Below are positions 1 through 7,609 of a stretch of DNA of 64,000 nucleotides, one piece after another (the stretch's first letter is position 1; every line of letters begins with the position of its first letter). The notes below the pieces were generated by a model. It saw nothing but the letters and a program-made list of their open reading frames with translations, did no database searches and had not been told where the DNA came from. A program made the position numbers and the translations under genes. Origin of the DNA: DTFZ01 sp050260375. GTDB lineage: Bacteria > Bacillota > Clostridia > Christensenellales > SZUA-584. Where the stretch lies: assembly GCA_050260375.1 (NCBI GenBank), contig JBLNCA010000045.1, forward strand, positions 1 to 64,000. The letters run 5' to 3'.

Positions 1-118
1 AATAACCGAAAGGTATTTATTAGTACACTAATTCCTATTTGAACCGCCGTATACCGAACGGTACGTACGGTGGTGTGAGAGGTCGGTAGGTGAAATAATC
101 ACCTACCTCCTACTCGAT
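1..118 (+). mobile_element. 3' end of a group II intron (domains V and VI)
   Basis: Positions 41-77 fold as a domain V hairpin: an outer stem pairs the CCGCCGTA side with TACGGTGG, and an inner hairpin carries a GAAC tetraloop. It is followed directly by GTGTGAGAGG and a second hairpin (about 84-108, arms GGTAGGTGA and TCACCTACC), as in domain VI. The intron probably ends near 117-118, after TACTCGAT. This order and spacing is the conserved 3' end of bacterial group II introns. The reverse-transcriptase ORF and 5' end would lie left of the window, so completeness cannot be judged. Confidence 0.8.
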
Positions 119-170
119 TGGATTTTGGCGGGTATTGACTTATACTTAACTCGTAGTAACATTTTGTTAT

Positions 171-210
171 ACGGGGCCCCCAGCAAGCCATAAGGCTTGA
201 TGGGTGTGAA
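171..210 (+). repeat. GGGGTCCCC-type hairpin repeat, copy 1
   Basis: A ~40 bp unit beginning ACGGGGCCCC and ending GATGGGTGTGAA, with an inner stem CAAGCC/GGCTT around a short loop. It lies between the group II intron end and the ribosome site of the alcohol dehydrogenase. It belongs to the dispersed family also seen at 2943-3025, 32948-32987, 38724-38799, 57863-57988 and 62191-62303. Confidence 0.8.
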
Positions 211-230
211 TAATTGACGGAGGGTGTGTT

Positions 231-1394
231 ATGCGATTCAACTATTATATACCGACGAGGATTCTTTTCGGGTGCGGCGCTCTTGGCAGACTGCACGAAC
301 AGGTTCTGCCGGGCAGAAAGGCGCTTATTGTCACAAGCGCGGGTACGTCCGTAAAAAAATACGGGTATCTTGCAAAGCTTCAGGAGCAGCTGGAAAAGGC
401 GGGCGTAAGCTACGAGCTTTTCGACAGTATACAGCCGAATCCGCTTAAAGAGCACGTGATGGAAGGCGCAAAAAAAGCGCGCTCGACCGGCTGCGACTTC
501 GTAATTGGCCTCGGCGGCGGCAGCAGCATCGACTCGTCCAAGTCAATAGCGGTGATGGCGACAAACGACGGCGATTACTGGGATTATATATCCGGTGGCT
601 CGGGGAAAGGCATGCCTGTAAAGAACGGTCCGCTTCCTATTGTCGCGATAACGACCACCGCTGGTACCGGCACCGAGGCCGACCCCTGGACGGTAATAAC
701 GAATCGTGACGAAAAGATAGGTTTTGGCTATGATAAGACTTTCCCGGTGCTGTCCGTAGTGGACCCCGAGCTTATGTCGACCGTGCCGCCCGCGCTTACG
801 GCGTATCAGGGGTTCGACGCGCTGTTCCACAGCACCGAAGGGTATTTGAATAAAAACGCAAACGTTATGAGCGACATGTTCGCGCTCAAGTCTATTGAGC
901 TGATAGGTAAAAGCCTTACGGCGGCGGTAAAAAACGGCGCGGATATCGCGGCAAGGGAAGACATGGCGCTCGCAAACACGCTCGCCGGCATGGTTGAGTC
1001 AATGTCCTCGTGCACGTCCGAGCACTCGATAGCCCACGCATTAAGCGCCCTGCGCCCCAGGATCGAACACGGCGCGGCGCTTATTATGATAAGCAAAGAA
1101 TATTACAGCTTTTTCGCGGCGTCAGGCTCATGCGACCAGAGAATGATAAATATGGCAAAAGCGCTGGGCGCTGCGGACGCGAATCAAGCGGGCGATTTTG
1201 TGGACGCACTTGTAAAGCTACAAAAAGATTGCGGCGTGGACGCGCTTAAAATGTCCGACTACGGCATATCTTACGAAGAGCTGGGCGAATTCGCCCGGAA
1301 CGCTAGGGAGACGATGGGCGGCCTGTTTGACGGCGACCCTGCCCTGCTCACCGACGAAGACGTAAAGGGCATACTTGAAAGATCATACAGATAG
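231..1394 (+). CDS. iron-containing alcohol dehydrogenase
   Basis: A 387-residue protein of the group III (iron-dependent) alcohol dehydrogenase family, which reduces aldehydes or ketones with NAD(P)H in the cytoplasm. Visible marks are the nucleotide-binding GGGSSIDSSK (around residues 94-103), the TAGTGTEAD segment, and metal-ligand regions GFDALFHSTEGY, EHSIAHALSAL and a downstream EHG. Length is normal for the family. The ATG at 231 has a CGGAGGGTG ribosome site. It stands alone and ends in a strong terminator, so the physiological substrate cannot be read from context. Butanol dehydrogenase, lactaldehyde reductase and similar names are all possible. Confidence 0.9.
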   Translation: MRFNYYIPTRILFGCGALGRLHEQVLPGRKALIVTSAGTSVKKYGYLAKLQEQLEKAGVSYELFDSIQPNPLKEHVMEGAKKARSTGCDFVIGLGGGSSIDSSKSIAVMATNDGDYWDYISGGSGKGMPVKNGPLPIVAITTTAGTGTEADPWTVITNRDEKIGFGYDKTFPVLSVVDPELMSTVPPALTAYQGFDALFHSTEGYLNKNANVMSDMFALKSIELIGKSLTAAVKNGADIAAREDMALANTLAGMVESMSSCTSEHSIAHALSALRPRIEHGAALIMISKEYYSFFAASGSCDQRMINMAKALGAADANQAGDFVDALVKLQKDCGVDALKMSDYGISYEELGEFARNARETMGGLFDGDPALLTDEDVKGILERSYR

Positions 1395-1407
1395 GTTTAA
1401 ATGAACA

Positions 1408-1448
1408 AACGCCTTTTTCATCAAACCGCTAAAAAGGCGTTTTTGTTT
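1408..1448 (+). terminator. rho-independent terminator after the alcohol dehydrogenase
   Basis: Arms AAACGCCTTTTT (1408-1418 region) and AAAAAGGCGTTTT pair across a short loop and run into a T-rich tract. It lies 13 bases after the stop codon. Confidence 0.85.
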
Positions 1449-1568
1449 TGGGGTATAATAAGCAGGAGTTTGGACGGCAATTCACGAACATTACTGTAAA
1501 TCAGCGTATTTAAAGCAGGCAATGTGCAACAAAACATATTGCATATAATTTATGTTTTATTATATACT

Positions 1569-1585
1569 ACCAATATATCATTGGT
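1569..1585. promoter_or_regulatory. inverted repeat upstream of plsX, possible operator
   Basis: ACCAAT-ATATC-ATTGGT is a perfect 6-base inverted repeat 13 bases before the plsX start codon, within an AT-rich leader. In Bacillus the plsX operon is controlled by FapR, but this sequence does not match the FapR consensus I know, so the regulator is open. Confidence 0.4.
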
Positions 1586-1597
1586 GATGAGGTGCAA

Positions 1598-2602
1598 ATG
1601 AGAGTTATCGTAGATGCTATGGGCGGCGACAACGCTCCTCAGGTTATCGTCGAAGGATGCGTTCTTGCGCTCAATGACAACCCTTCACTCGAGATAACGC
1701 TTGTCGGCAGGGAAGAAGCCGTCGCAGGCGAACTTCAAAAATACAATTATGATAAACAGCGCATAAATATAGTTAACGCGACAGAAGTTATAGATATGGC
1801 TGAGCCGCCTGTCGAAGCAATACGCAATAAGCGTGATTCTTCGCTGGTTCGCGGAATGAGGCTGCTGCGCGAAGGCGAAGGCCAGGTGTTTATCACGGCG
1901 GGCAGTACGGGCGCGACAATAGCCGGAGCCACGCTGATTGTTAAGCGCATACCCGGCGTTAAGCGCTGCGCGCTCGCTCCGCTGCTTCCGTCTGAAAAAG
2001 GCAAAGTGCTGCTTATAGACGCGGGCGCAAATTCGGAGTGCCGTCCGTCGTACCTCGCGCAATTTGCGCTGATGGGCAGCATATACATGCAGAAGATGGA
2101 AGGCATAAACAGCCCCAAAGTAGGACTTGTCAACAACGGCGCGGAAGAGGAAAAAGGCACGGAATTGACAAAGGCTGCATACAAGCTGCTTAAGACGCTG
2201 CCAATAAACTTCTGCGGTAACGCCGAGGGCCGGGATTTATTATCGGGCGATTATGACGTAATCGTATGCGACGGGTTTACGGGCAACGTGATACTCAAGT
2301 TTCTCGAAGGCGTTGCGGGCACGCTGTTCTCGATGCTTAAAGACGAGCTTGGCGCGAGTTTTTGCACAAAGCTGGGCGCCGCGCTTGCGATGCCCGCTTT
2401 CAAGAGATTTAAAAAGAACATGGACTATACGGAATACGGGGGAGCGCTGCTCTTAGGAGTGGGCGGCGGCGTGATGAAGGCGCACGGTTCGTCCAACGCG
2501 AAAGCCATAAGAAGTACGTTGCGGCAGGCTGCCGGGTTTATAGAGGCCGATGTCGTTAATGTAATAAAAACGGAGATTTCGAAGATATCGATCGACGATT
2601 AA
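1598..2602 (+). CDS. plsX: phosphate acyltransferase PlsX
   Basis: 334 residues. PlsX converts acyl-ACP and phosphate to acyl-phosphate, the donor for PlsY in the first step of phosphatidic acid synthesis at the membrane surface. The N-terminus VDAMGGDNAP, the central AGSTGAT segment and DAGANSECRP are family signatures, and length is typical. I chose the ATG at 1598 over the in-frame GTG two codons earlier, because the GAGGTG ribosome site overlaps that GTG. acpP follows after 22 bases, so the two are very probably co-transcribed. The partner plsY is about 10 kb downstream. Confidence 0.95.
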   Translation: MRVIVDAMGGDNAPQVIVEGCVLALNDNPSLEITLVGREEAVAGELQKYNYDKQRINIVNATEVIDMAEPPVEAIRNKRDSSLVRGMRLLREGEGQVFITAGSTGATIAGATLIVKRIPGVKRCALAPLLPSEKGKVLLIDAGANSECRPSYLAQFALMGSIYMQKMEGINSPKVGLVNNGAEEEKGTELTKAAYKLLKTLPINFCGNAEGRDLLSGDYDVIVCDGFTGNVILKFLEGVAGTLFSMLKDELGASFCTKLGAALAMPAFKRFKKNMDYTEYGGALLLGVGGGVMKAHGSSNAKAIRSTLRQAAGFIEADVVNVIKTEISKISIDD

Positions 2603-2624
2603 AACATTATACAGGAGGTTCAAG

Positions 2625-2861
2625 ATGGTATTCGAAAAGGTAAGGAAGATATTATCCGATCAGCTCGAGATTGACGAAGAAAGCATAACTATGGAATCTG
2701 ACCTGGTAGAGGATTTAAAAGCGGATTCGCTTGCTATAGTTGAGCTTATAATGGATCTTGAGCAGGAATTTGACCTCGACATACCTGATGAAGAACTGCC
2801 CAAGGTGGTAACAGTCAAAGACGTAGTACAGTATATAGAGAAGAACGTCGGAGGGTATTAA
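2625..2861 (+). CDS. acpP: acyl carrier protein
   Basis: 78-residue acidic protein that carries acyl chains on a phosphopantetheine arm for fatty-acid and phospholipid synthesis. The attachment serine lies in KADSLAIVEL (around residue 38), the usual DSL context. A clear AGGAGG precedes the ATG. It follows plsX in the same operon and is closed by a terminator, which separates it from rnc. Confidence 0.96.
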   Translation: MVFEKVRKILSDQLEIDEESITMESDLVEDLKADSLAIVELIMDLEQEFDLDIPDEELPKVVTVKDVVQYIEKNVGGY

Positions 2862-2872
2862 AACTAAAACTA

Positions 2873-2912
2873 TCGGTGCCCGGAGAGTATCCGGGTATCG
2901 TGTTTTTTATTT
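2873..2912 (+). terminator. terminator after acpP
   Basis: CGGTGCCCGG pairs with CCGGGTATCG (with two G-T pairs) around a seven-base loop and is followed by a TGTTTTTTATTTT tract. Confidence 0.85.
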
Positions 2913-2942
2913 TGTTTGCTGAGCTTAAAAAAGCGGTTTGCT

Positions 2943-3025
2943 ACGGGGTCCCCAAAAAGACGTGAGGCTTGATAGGGTGTAAGTACGGGGTCCCCGGCAA
3001 GACGTAAGGCTTGATGGGGTATTAA
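2943..3025 (+). repeat. two tandem GGGGTCCCC hairpin repeats
   Basis: Two copies, about 2943-2983 and 2985-3025. Each starts ACGGGGTCCCC, has an AAGACGT(G/A)AGGCTT core and ends GATAGGGTGT or GATGGGGTA. They fill the gap between the acpP terminator and rnc. The second copy ends about 36 bases before the rnc start codon, so it may lie in the rnc leader. Confidence 0.85.
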
Positions 3026-3060
3026 TAAATCTCCGGCTGCAGTATTGCCGAGAGGTCGTA

Positions 3061-3729
3061 ATGGATAAGGGTTTTGGGGCACTTCAGAGTAAAATAGGAT
3101 ATTCGTTTTCTGATGAGAAGCTGCTTGCTCGCGCTTTCGTACATTCGTCTGCGGACACCAGCGAAAGCTACGAACGCCTGGAGTTTTTGGGCGACGCGGT
3201 GCTGGAGCTTGTCATAAGCGAACTTATCTTTTCCCGCAAGCCCGAGTTTTCCGAGGGCGAGCTTACAAAAACCCGTGCAGCGATTGTCAACGAGGGTATG
3301 CTCGTTGCCGCCGCGCGGGAGCTTGACTTAGGAAAGTATTTGGTTCTTGGCAGGGGAGAAAAGGCCTCGGGCGGCGCGGAGAAGCCTTCGATACTCGCGG
3401 ACGCCGTCGAAGCGCTTTTTGGCGCAGTATATCTGGACGGCGGGTTCGAGAACGCAAAAAACGTAGTGGAGACCGTGATGAGCTCTAATATTGAGACGGT
3501 GCTTTCGGGCGGCGGCGTAAAAGATTACAAGACGCGGCTGCAGGAGCATTTCCACAAGCGGGGCATAACGGATATCAAGTATACCGTATACAAAGAGGAA
3601 GGGCCTCCGCACGACAAGCTGTTTTACGTTAAGCTGTACGTTAACGGAGTAGAGCTGTCCGAAGGAAAGGGCGGTTCCAAAAAGAACGCTGAACAAAGGG
3701 CGGCAAAGCAAGCCCTTTTGAATATTTAA
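3061..3729 (+). CDS. rnc: ribonuclease III
   Basis: 222 residues. RNase III cuts double-stranded RNA in rRNA and mRNA maturation. The catalytic signature ERLEFLGDAVLEL is at about residues 40-52, a second acidic cluster ILADAVEALFGAVYLD at about 110-125, and the C-terminal double-stranded-RNA-binding domain covers about 155-220 (ending KKNAEQRAAKQAL). The ATG at 3061 follows GAGAGG. The gene sits in the common Firmicute order plsX-acpP-rnc, but a terminator and two hairpin repeats separate it from acpP. Confidence 0.96.
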   Translation: MDKGFGALQSKIGYSFSDEKLLARAFVHSSADTSESYERLEFLGDAVLELVISELIFSRKPEFSEGELTKTRAAIVNEGMLVAAARELDLGKYLVLGRGEKASGGAEKPSILADAVEALFGAVYLDGGFENAKNVVETVMSSNIETVLSGGGVKDYKTRLQEHFHKRGITDIKYTVYKEEGPPHDKLFYVKLYVNGVELSEGKGGSKKNAEQRAAKQALLNI

Positions 3730-3804
3730 AATTTACTCCAAAAATGTCTTTTCGCGAAAACGCTCCGCGGCAGGGCTTTTTTGGGGTATAAAAAGGAAGG
3801 TAGT

Positions 3805-5043
3805 ATGCTTGATTTTTTAAGGGTTAAGGCAATCGACGAAGAAGTTTATTCCGCGATGATGGACGAGCTTGCGCGGCAGCAGAACAACATAGAGCTGATC
3901 GCGTCCGAGAACTTCGTGTCCGAAGCGGTGATGAGCGCTATGGGGTCGCATCTTACCAACAAGTACGCGGAAGGCTATCCGGGCAAGCGCTATTACGGCG
4001 GCTGCGAGTACGTGGACGTAGTGGAAAACCTCGCGAGAGAGCGCGCAAAGAAGCTGTTCGGTGCAGAGCACGTAAACGTACAGCCGCATTCGGGCGCACA
4101 GGCAAATACCGCCGTATACTTTACCGTGCTTGAGCCGGGCGACACCGTTGTAGGCATGAATCTCGCTCACGGCGGGCATCTTTCGCACGGCAGCCCGGTA
4201 AACATATCGGGCAAGTACTATAAGTTCGTGCCGTACGGCGTGAGTCCTGAAACGGAAACGATAGACTATGACGAGCTGCGCAAAATCGCGCTGGAAGCAA
4301 AGCCCAAACTGATAGTCGCTGGCGCGAGCGCATACCCGCGCAGTATAGACTTTAAAAAATTCCGCGAGTTAGCGGACGAAGCGGGCGCGCTGCTGATGGT
4401 GGACATGGCGCATATAGCGGGGCTAATAGCCGCCGGGCTGCACGAGAGCCCCGTGCCGTATGCGGATTTCGTCACGACGACTACGCACAAGACGCTGCGG
4501 GGGCCAAGGGGCGGCATGATACTGTGCAGGGAGCAGTACGCCAAAGCGATAGACAAGGCGATATTCCCCGGTACGCAGGGCGGGCCGCTGATGCACGTAA
4601 TAGCGGCAAAGGCAGTGTGCTTCAAGGAAGCGCTGTCGCCTGAGTTCGTCGAGTACCAGAAGCGCATAGTAGCTAACGCCGCCGCGCTTGCAAAAAGCCT
4701 TTCAGGCAACGGAATAAGGCTCGTTTCGGGCGGCACGGACAACCACCTGATGCTCGTAGACCTTACAAAGAAGGGCATAACGGGCAAGGATTTGGAGGCG
4801 ATGCTCGGCAGGGCGAACATTACCGTCAACAAGAACGCGATACCGTTCGACACCCAAAGCCCGTTCATAACAAGCGGCGTAAGGCTGGGCACGCCCGCCG
4901 TAACGTCGCGCGGCATGGACGAAAACGACATGAACGAGATAGGCTCGCTTATATCCGGCATAATCGACGGGGGAGAGGCCGCCGTCGAGGAAACGAGACA
5001 GCGCGTGCTTGCGCTGTGCGCTAGAAGGCCGCTATATAAATAA
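3805..5043 (+). CDS. glyA: serine hydroxymethyltransferase
   Basis: 412 residues. A PLP enzyme that interconverts serine and glycine and charges tetrahydrofolate with a one-carbon unit. Family marks include NIELIASENF near the N-terminus, YAEGYPGKRYYGG, the lysine-bearing TTTTHKTLRGPRGG, and GGTDNHLML. The ATG at 3805 with GGAAGG is preferred over an upstream in-frame start at 3781 that would add eight unconserved residues. Single-gene unit closed by a terminator. Confidence 0.97.
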   Translation: MLDFLRVKAIDEEVYSAMMDELARQQNNIELIASENFVSEAVMSAMGSHLTNKYAEGYPGKRYYGGCEYVDVVENLARERAKKLFGAEHVNVQPHSGAQANTAVYFTVLEPGDTVVGMNLAHGGHLSHGSPVNISGKYYKFVPYGVSPETETIDYDELRKIALEAKPKLIVAGASAYPRSIDFKKFRELADEAGALLMVDMAHIAGLIAAGLHESPVPYADFVTTTTHKTLRGPRGGMILCREQYAKAIDKAIFPGTQGGPLMHVIAAKAVCFKEALSPEFVEYQKRIVANAAALAKSLSGNGIRLVSGGTDNHLMLVDLTKKGITGKDLEAMLGRANITVNKNAIPFDTQSPFITSGVRLGTPAVTSRGMDENDMNEIGSLISGIIDGGEAAVEETRQRVLALCARRPLYK

Positions 5044-5066
5044 AAGCTATTGTTTAAACGTTAATA

Positions 5067-5098
5067 GACGGCATGGCTAGTGCGCTGTGCCGTCTTTT
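5067..5098 (+). terminator. terminator after glyA
   Basis: GACGGCA and TGCCGTC form a seven-base stem followed by TTTT, 23 bases after the glyA stop codon. Confidence 0.75.
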
Positions 5099-5246
5099 GC
5101 TGTGTACATATTTGCGAGATTGTGCGGGCGTGAATAGCCTATCCGTAGATTAGCGCGGCTTTTAATATTCAAATATTGTTTATTTCTTTTTTTGAAACGC
5201 TGTGTTATAGTAGTTGTTGGATTTTTTGCTTAACGGAGGATAATAG

Positions 5247-6134
5247 ATGAAAAAGGCAGTTTCAGCGGCTGTGCTTATAATAGCGCTGCTGCTTATATTT
5301 GCAGGATGCGCGAACTCGACTCCCGACTCGTCGGCTTCAGCGTCCGCGTCGGCATCGGCATCCGCGTCGGCGTCGGCGAGCCCGAGCGGCAAAACGGTGG
5401 CCGCGAACGGAGCGGATTATATAACGGCTCTGGTTGAGGAGCTTGCCAAGCAATACGACAGCCCGGGCGTAACGGTAACGGCGACGGCGTCGAACTCAAA
5501 CAAGGGTATAGCGGCGCTCGCGGGGGATACCGCGCAGATAGCGCTTTCTTCAAGGGCGCTTAAGGACGCGGAAAAGAGCACGTTTGCCGGCATGAAGGAA
5601 CAGGAGATATGCAAGGACGGCATAGCCATAGTCGTCGGCAAGGATAATCCTGTTAGCTCGCTCACAGCCCAGCAGGTAAAAGACATATTCACAAACAGCG
5701 TTACCGATTGGGGCGACGTCGGCGGTACAGCGGGAAACATTAAGGTCTATACGCTGAGTTACACGTCGGACGTAAGGAAAATGTTCAACGAACTGTTTCT
5801 CGGCAAAGACGAGGATGGCAAGCAGATAGATACAACGGACGCCTCAGTCTCGATTGAAGACTCCAGCGAGAAAATGGCCGAGGCGCTTGCGGGCGACGCT
5901 TCCGGCATAGGCTATATGCAATTGAGCGCGGTGCCTTCGGACGGCTCCGTAAAAGTGCTGGATATTGACGGCGTCAAGGCGACGGCGGCGAACATTAAAA
6001 GCGGCGCTTATACATACGCGTTAAGCTTTAACCTTATCACGAAAGGCGACGCGGACGCCCAAGCGTTTGTCGATTACTGCCTCGGCGGCGACGCGAAAGA
6101 ATACATGACGTCTAAAGGTTACATATTGCCGTAA
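5247..6134 (+). CDS. PstS-like phosphate-binding lipoprotein
   Basis: 295 residues of the periplasmic phosphate-binding (PBP_like/PstS) family, which delivers phosphate to an ABC importer. The N-terminus has a lipoprotein signal ending LLIFAGC, so the mature protein starts at Cys20. A low-complexity Ser-Ala repeat (about residues 28-46, hexanucleotide-like GCGTCG/GCATCG units) tethers the binding domain. Typical fold segments are QIALSSRALKDAE, GIAIVVGKDNP and FLGKDEDGK. No pstC, pstA or pstB adjoins it, so it is an orphan here. RBS GGAGGA precedes the ATG. The Ser-Ala tract may vary in length between strains. Confidence 0.85.
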   Translation: MKKAVSAAVLIIALLLIFAGCANSTPDSSASASASASASASASASPSGKTVAANGADYITALVEELAKQYDSPGVTVTATASNSNKGIAALAGDTAQIALSSRALKDAEKSTFAGMKEQEICKDGIAIVVGKDNPVSSLTAQQVKDIFTNSVTDWGDVGGTAGNIKVYTLSYTSDVRKMFNELFLGKDEDGKQIDTTDASVSIEDSSEKMAEALAGDASGIGYMQLSAVPSDGSVKVLDIDGVKATAANIKSGAYTYALSFNLITKGDADAQAFVDYCLGGDAKEYMTSKGYILP

Positions 6135-6154
6135 TTTGAAAACGAAATAAAAGT

Positions 6155-6181
6155 GCTGCCTTTGCGGGCAGCTCTTTTTAT
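6155..6181 (+). terminator. terminator after the PstS-like gene
   Basis: GCTGCC, six-base loop, GGCAGC, then TCTTTTTAT, about 20 bases after the stop codon. Confidence 0.85.
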
Positions 6182-6231
6182 ATAATCTAACAAAAGAGTG
6201 CTTACAGCGTAAAGTGCCTTTTAACAAGCAC

Positions 6232-7524
6232 TCATGCCTCTGATAGGGCTGATGCAAAACTTTTAATATAATATGCGCAGAAAGGCACGAACCTTCCGTC
6301 GTCAAACACATGCAGGCTGCATCTCCTCAAGCGCTCAATATCGAGGTTTCCGGCGTCCTGAAACGCCATGGCCGTAATGGTAAAGCTGTGGGTACGCACG
6401 CGGCTTAATAATCCGTCAAACGTGTCAATGCGCGATTCACAGCAAGAACGCTCCGGGCTCGGGCGCTTCCATTTGCGGGCAATGAAAGCACGGTTCTGGT
6501 CGGCCGTTGTGGGCGAACAGCAGCATCTTTTTGAGTTGTGCAATGCGCGCAGCTTATTATCCTGTATGACGATATAGTCGCCGTGGAAACCGCACAATGG
6601 GTGGTCGCAGCGCGACGGCAAAAGAGAATCCGCGGGGACAAGCTCCCCGGCCTGTTTTTCAATGGCGTCAAGCAGCTCGTCAAGCGTGAAACGCCCGCTG
6701 TCCGACGGCGCCGCGGGTGTGCGGCCGAAATAGCTGACAGGCTGAAAATGCACGCCCCTTACGGCGGGGGCCTGCGATACGGCGAAACGTATTATGTTCC
6801 CTATATCCTGCGTGTTTATGCCGGGCACTAACGTGGGCACAAGCGTTACGCCTAAGTTGAAGCGCCCGCAGTTCTCTATAGCCCGCTGCTTTATTCCGAG
6901 CAGCGGTTTTCCGCGCAGAGCGCCGTATATGTCGTCGCTGGTGCCGTCAAACTGCATGAACACAAACGACAGCCCCGCTTTGGCAAGGCTATCCAAGTAT
7001 TCAGTGTCTTGCGCGAGCCGTATGCCGTTGGTATTAAGCTGAACATATTTGCAGCCCGCTTCCTTGGCGGCGGCGACTATAGCGGGCAGGTCGTCGCGCA
7101 TGGTTGGCTCACCGCCGCTTAACTGCACTAGCGTTTTGCCCGGCACGGCAAGCGCATTAAGGCGCTCGCATACGGCTTCAAAGCTTATATCCTTGCCCTC
7201 TCCGCCCTCGGCAAAGCAAAACGGGCAGCTTAAGTTGCAGCGCTTCGTTACTTCGAGCAGCACGCAGCACGTGCCTTGACGGTGCTCGCCGCATAAGCCG
7301 CAGGTATGCGGGCAGTTTTCATTTTCGCCTTCCGCGATGGGCGGCAAATCTCCTCTCCATGCAGCCATATCACGCAGCCCGCGCCATATGACGGAAGAAA
7401 AATCGCCGTGCCGCGGGCACGTCTTTTCAAGGAACACCTCGCTGCCGTAAGAAGCGTGCACCGCCGGTATCCTTTCAAGGCAGACGGGACACACGCTGTA
7501 CGTATGTCTTAAAACTTCCCGCAT
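6232..7524 (-). CDS. radical SAM protein, Tes/TrsS-like
   Basis: 430 residues. A rubredoxin-like N-terminal zinc region (CPVCLERIPA, then KTCPRHGDF, and CPHTCGLC around residues 92-99) precedes a radical SAM core with the CNLSCPFC cluster motif (CxxxCxxC) and GGEPTMRDD. This arrangement matches the family that contains archaeal tetraether synthase Tes and the bacterial TrsS selenoproteins. The C-terminal part holds further cysteines (HPLCGFHGDY, a CCC run, FCAYY) that could bind extra metal. No in-frame TGA is visible, so this copy is cysteine-only. Substrate unknown. A divergent membrane carrier of the MFS type lies behind it on the same strand. Confidence 0.75.
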   Translation of the reverse strand: MREVLRHTYSVCPVCLERIPAVHASYGSEVFLEKTCPRHGDFSSVIWRGLRDMAAWRGDLPPIAEGENENCPHTCGLCGEHRQGTCCVLLEVTKRCNLSCPFCFAEGGEGKDISFEAVCERLNALAVPGKTLVQLSGGEPTMRDDLPAIVAAAKEAGCKYVQLNTNGIRLAQDTEYLDSLAKAGLSFVFMQFDGTSDDIYGALRGKPLLGIKQRAIENCGRFNLGVTLVPTLVPGINTQDIGNIIRFAVSQAPAVRGVHFQPVSYFGRTPAAPSDSGRFTLDELLDAIEKQAGELVPADSLLPSRCDHPLCGFHGDYIVIQDNKLRALHNSKRCCCSPTTADQNRAFIARKWKRPSPERSCCESRIDTFDGLLSRVRTHSFTITAMAFQDAGNLDIERLRRCSLHVFDDGRFVPFCAYYIKSFASALSEA

Positions 7525-7609
7525 TATTCGTCCCCCAAAAAACAGTATAACAACCCGACATATATGGTTTAGGCCAGTATAACTTAAAAGCCCGTTTATT
7601 TCAAACCGC

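Noticed and set aside
99..455. 118-codon minus-strand ORF at the left end
   Set aside because: It overlaps the group II intron end and the start of the alcohol dehydrogenase, and has no recognisable product.
231..1394. Alcohol dehydrogenase as part of the microcompartment pathway
   Set aside because: It is more than 42 kb away, has its own terminator, and shows no encapsulation-like extension. Link not supported.
4266..4961. 231-codon minus-strand ORF over glyA
   Set aside because: It is antisense to a highly conserved gene, has no ribosome site and no family motif. Similar long antisense frames over der (11110-11937), radical SAM and aldolase genes were rejected for the same reason.
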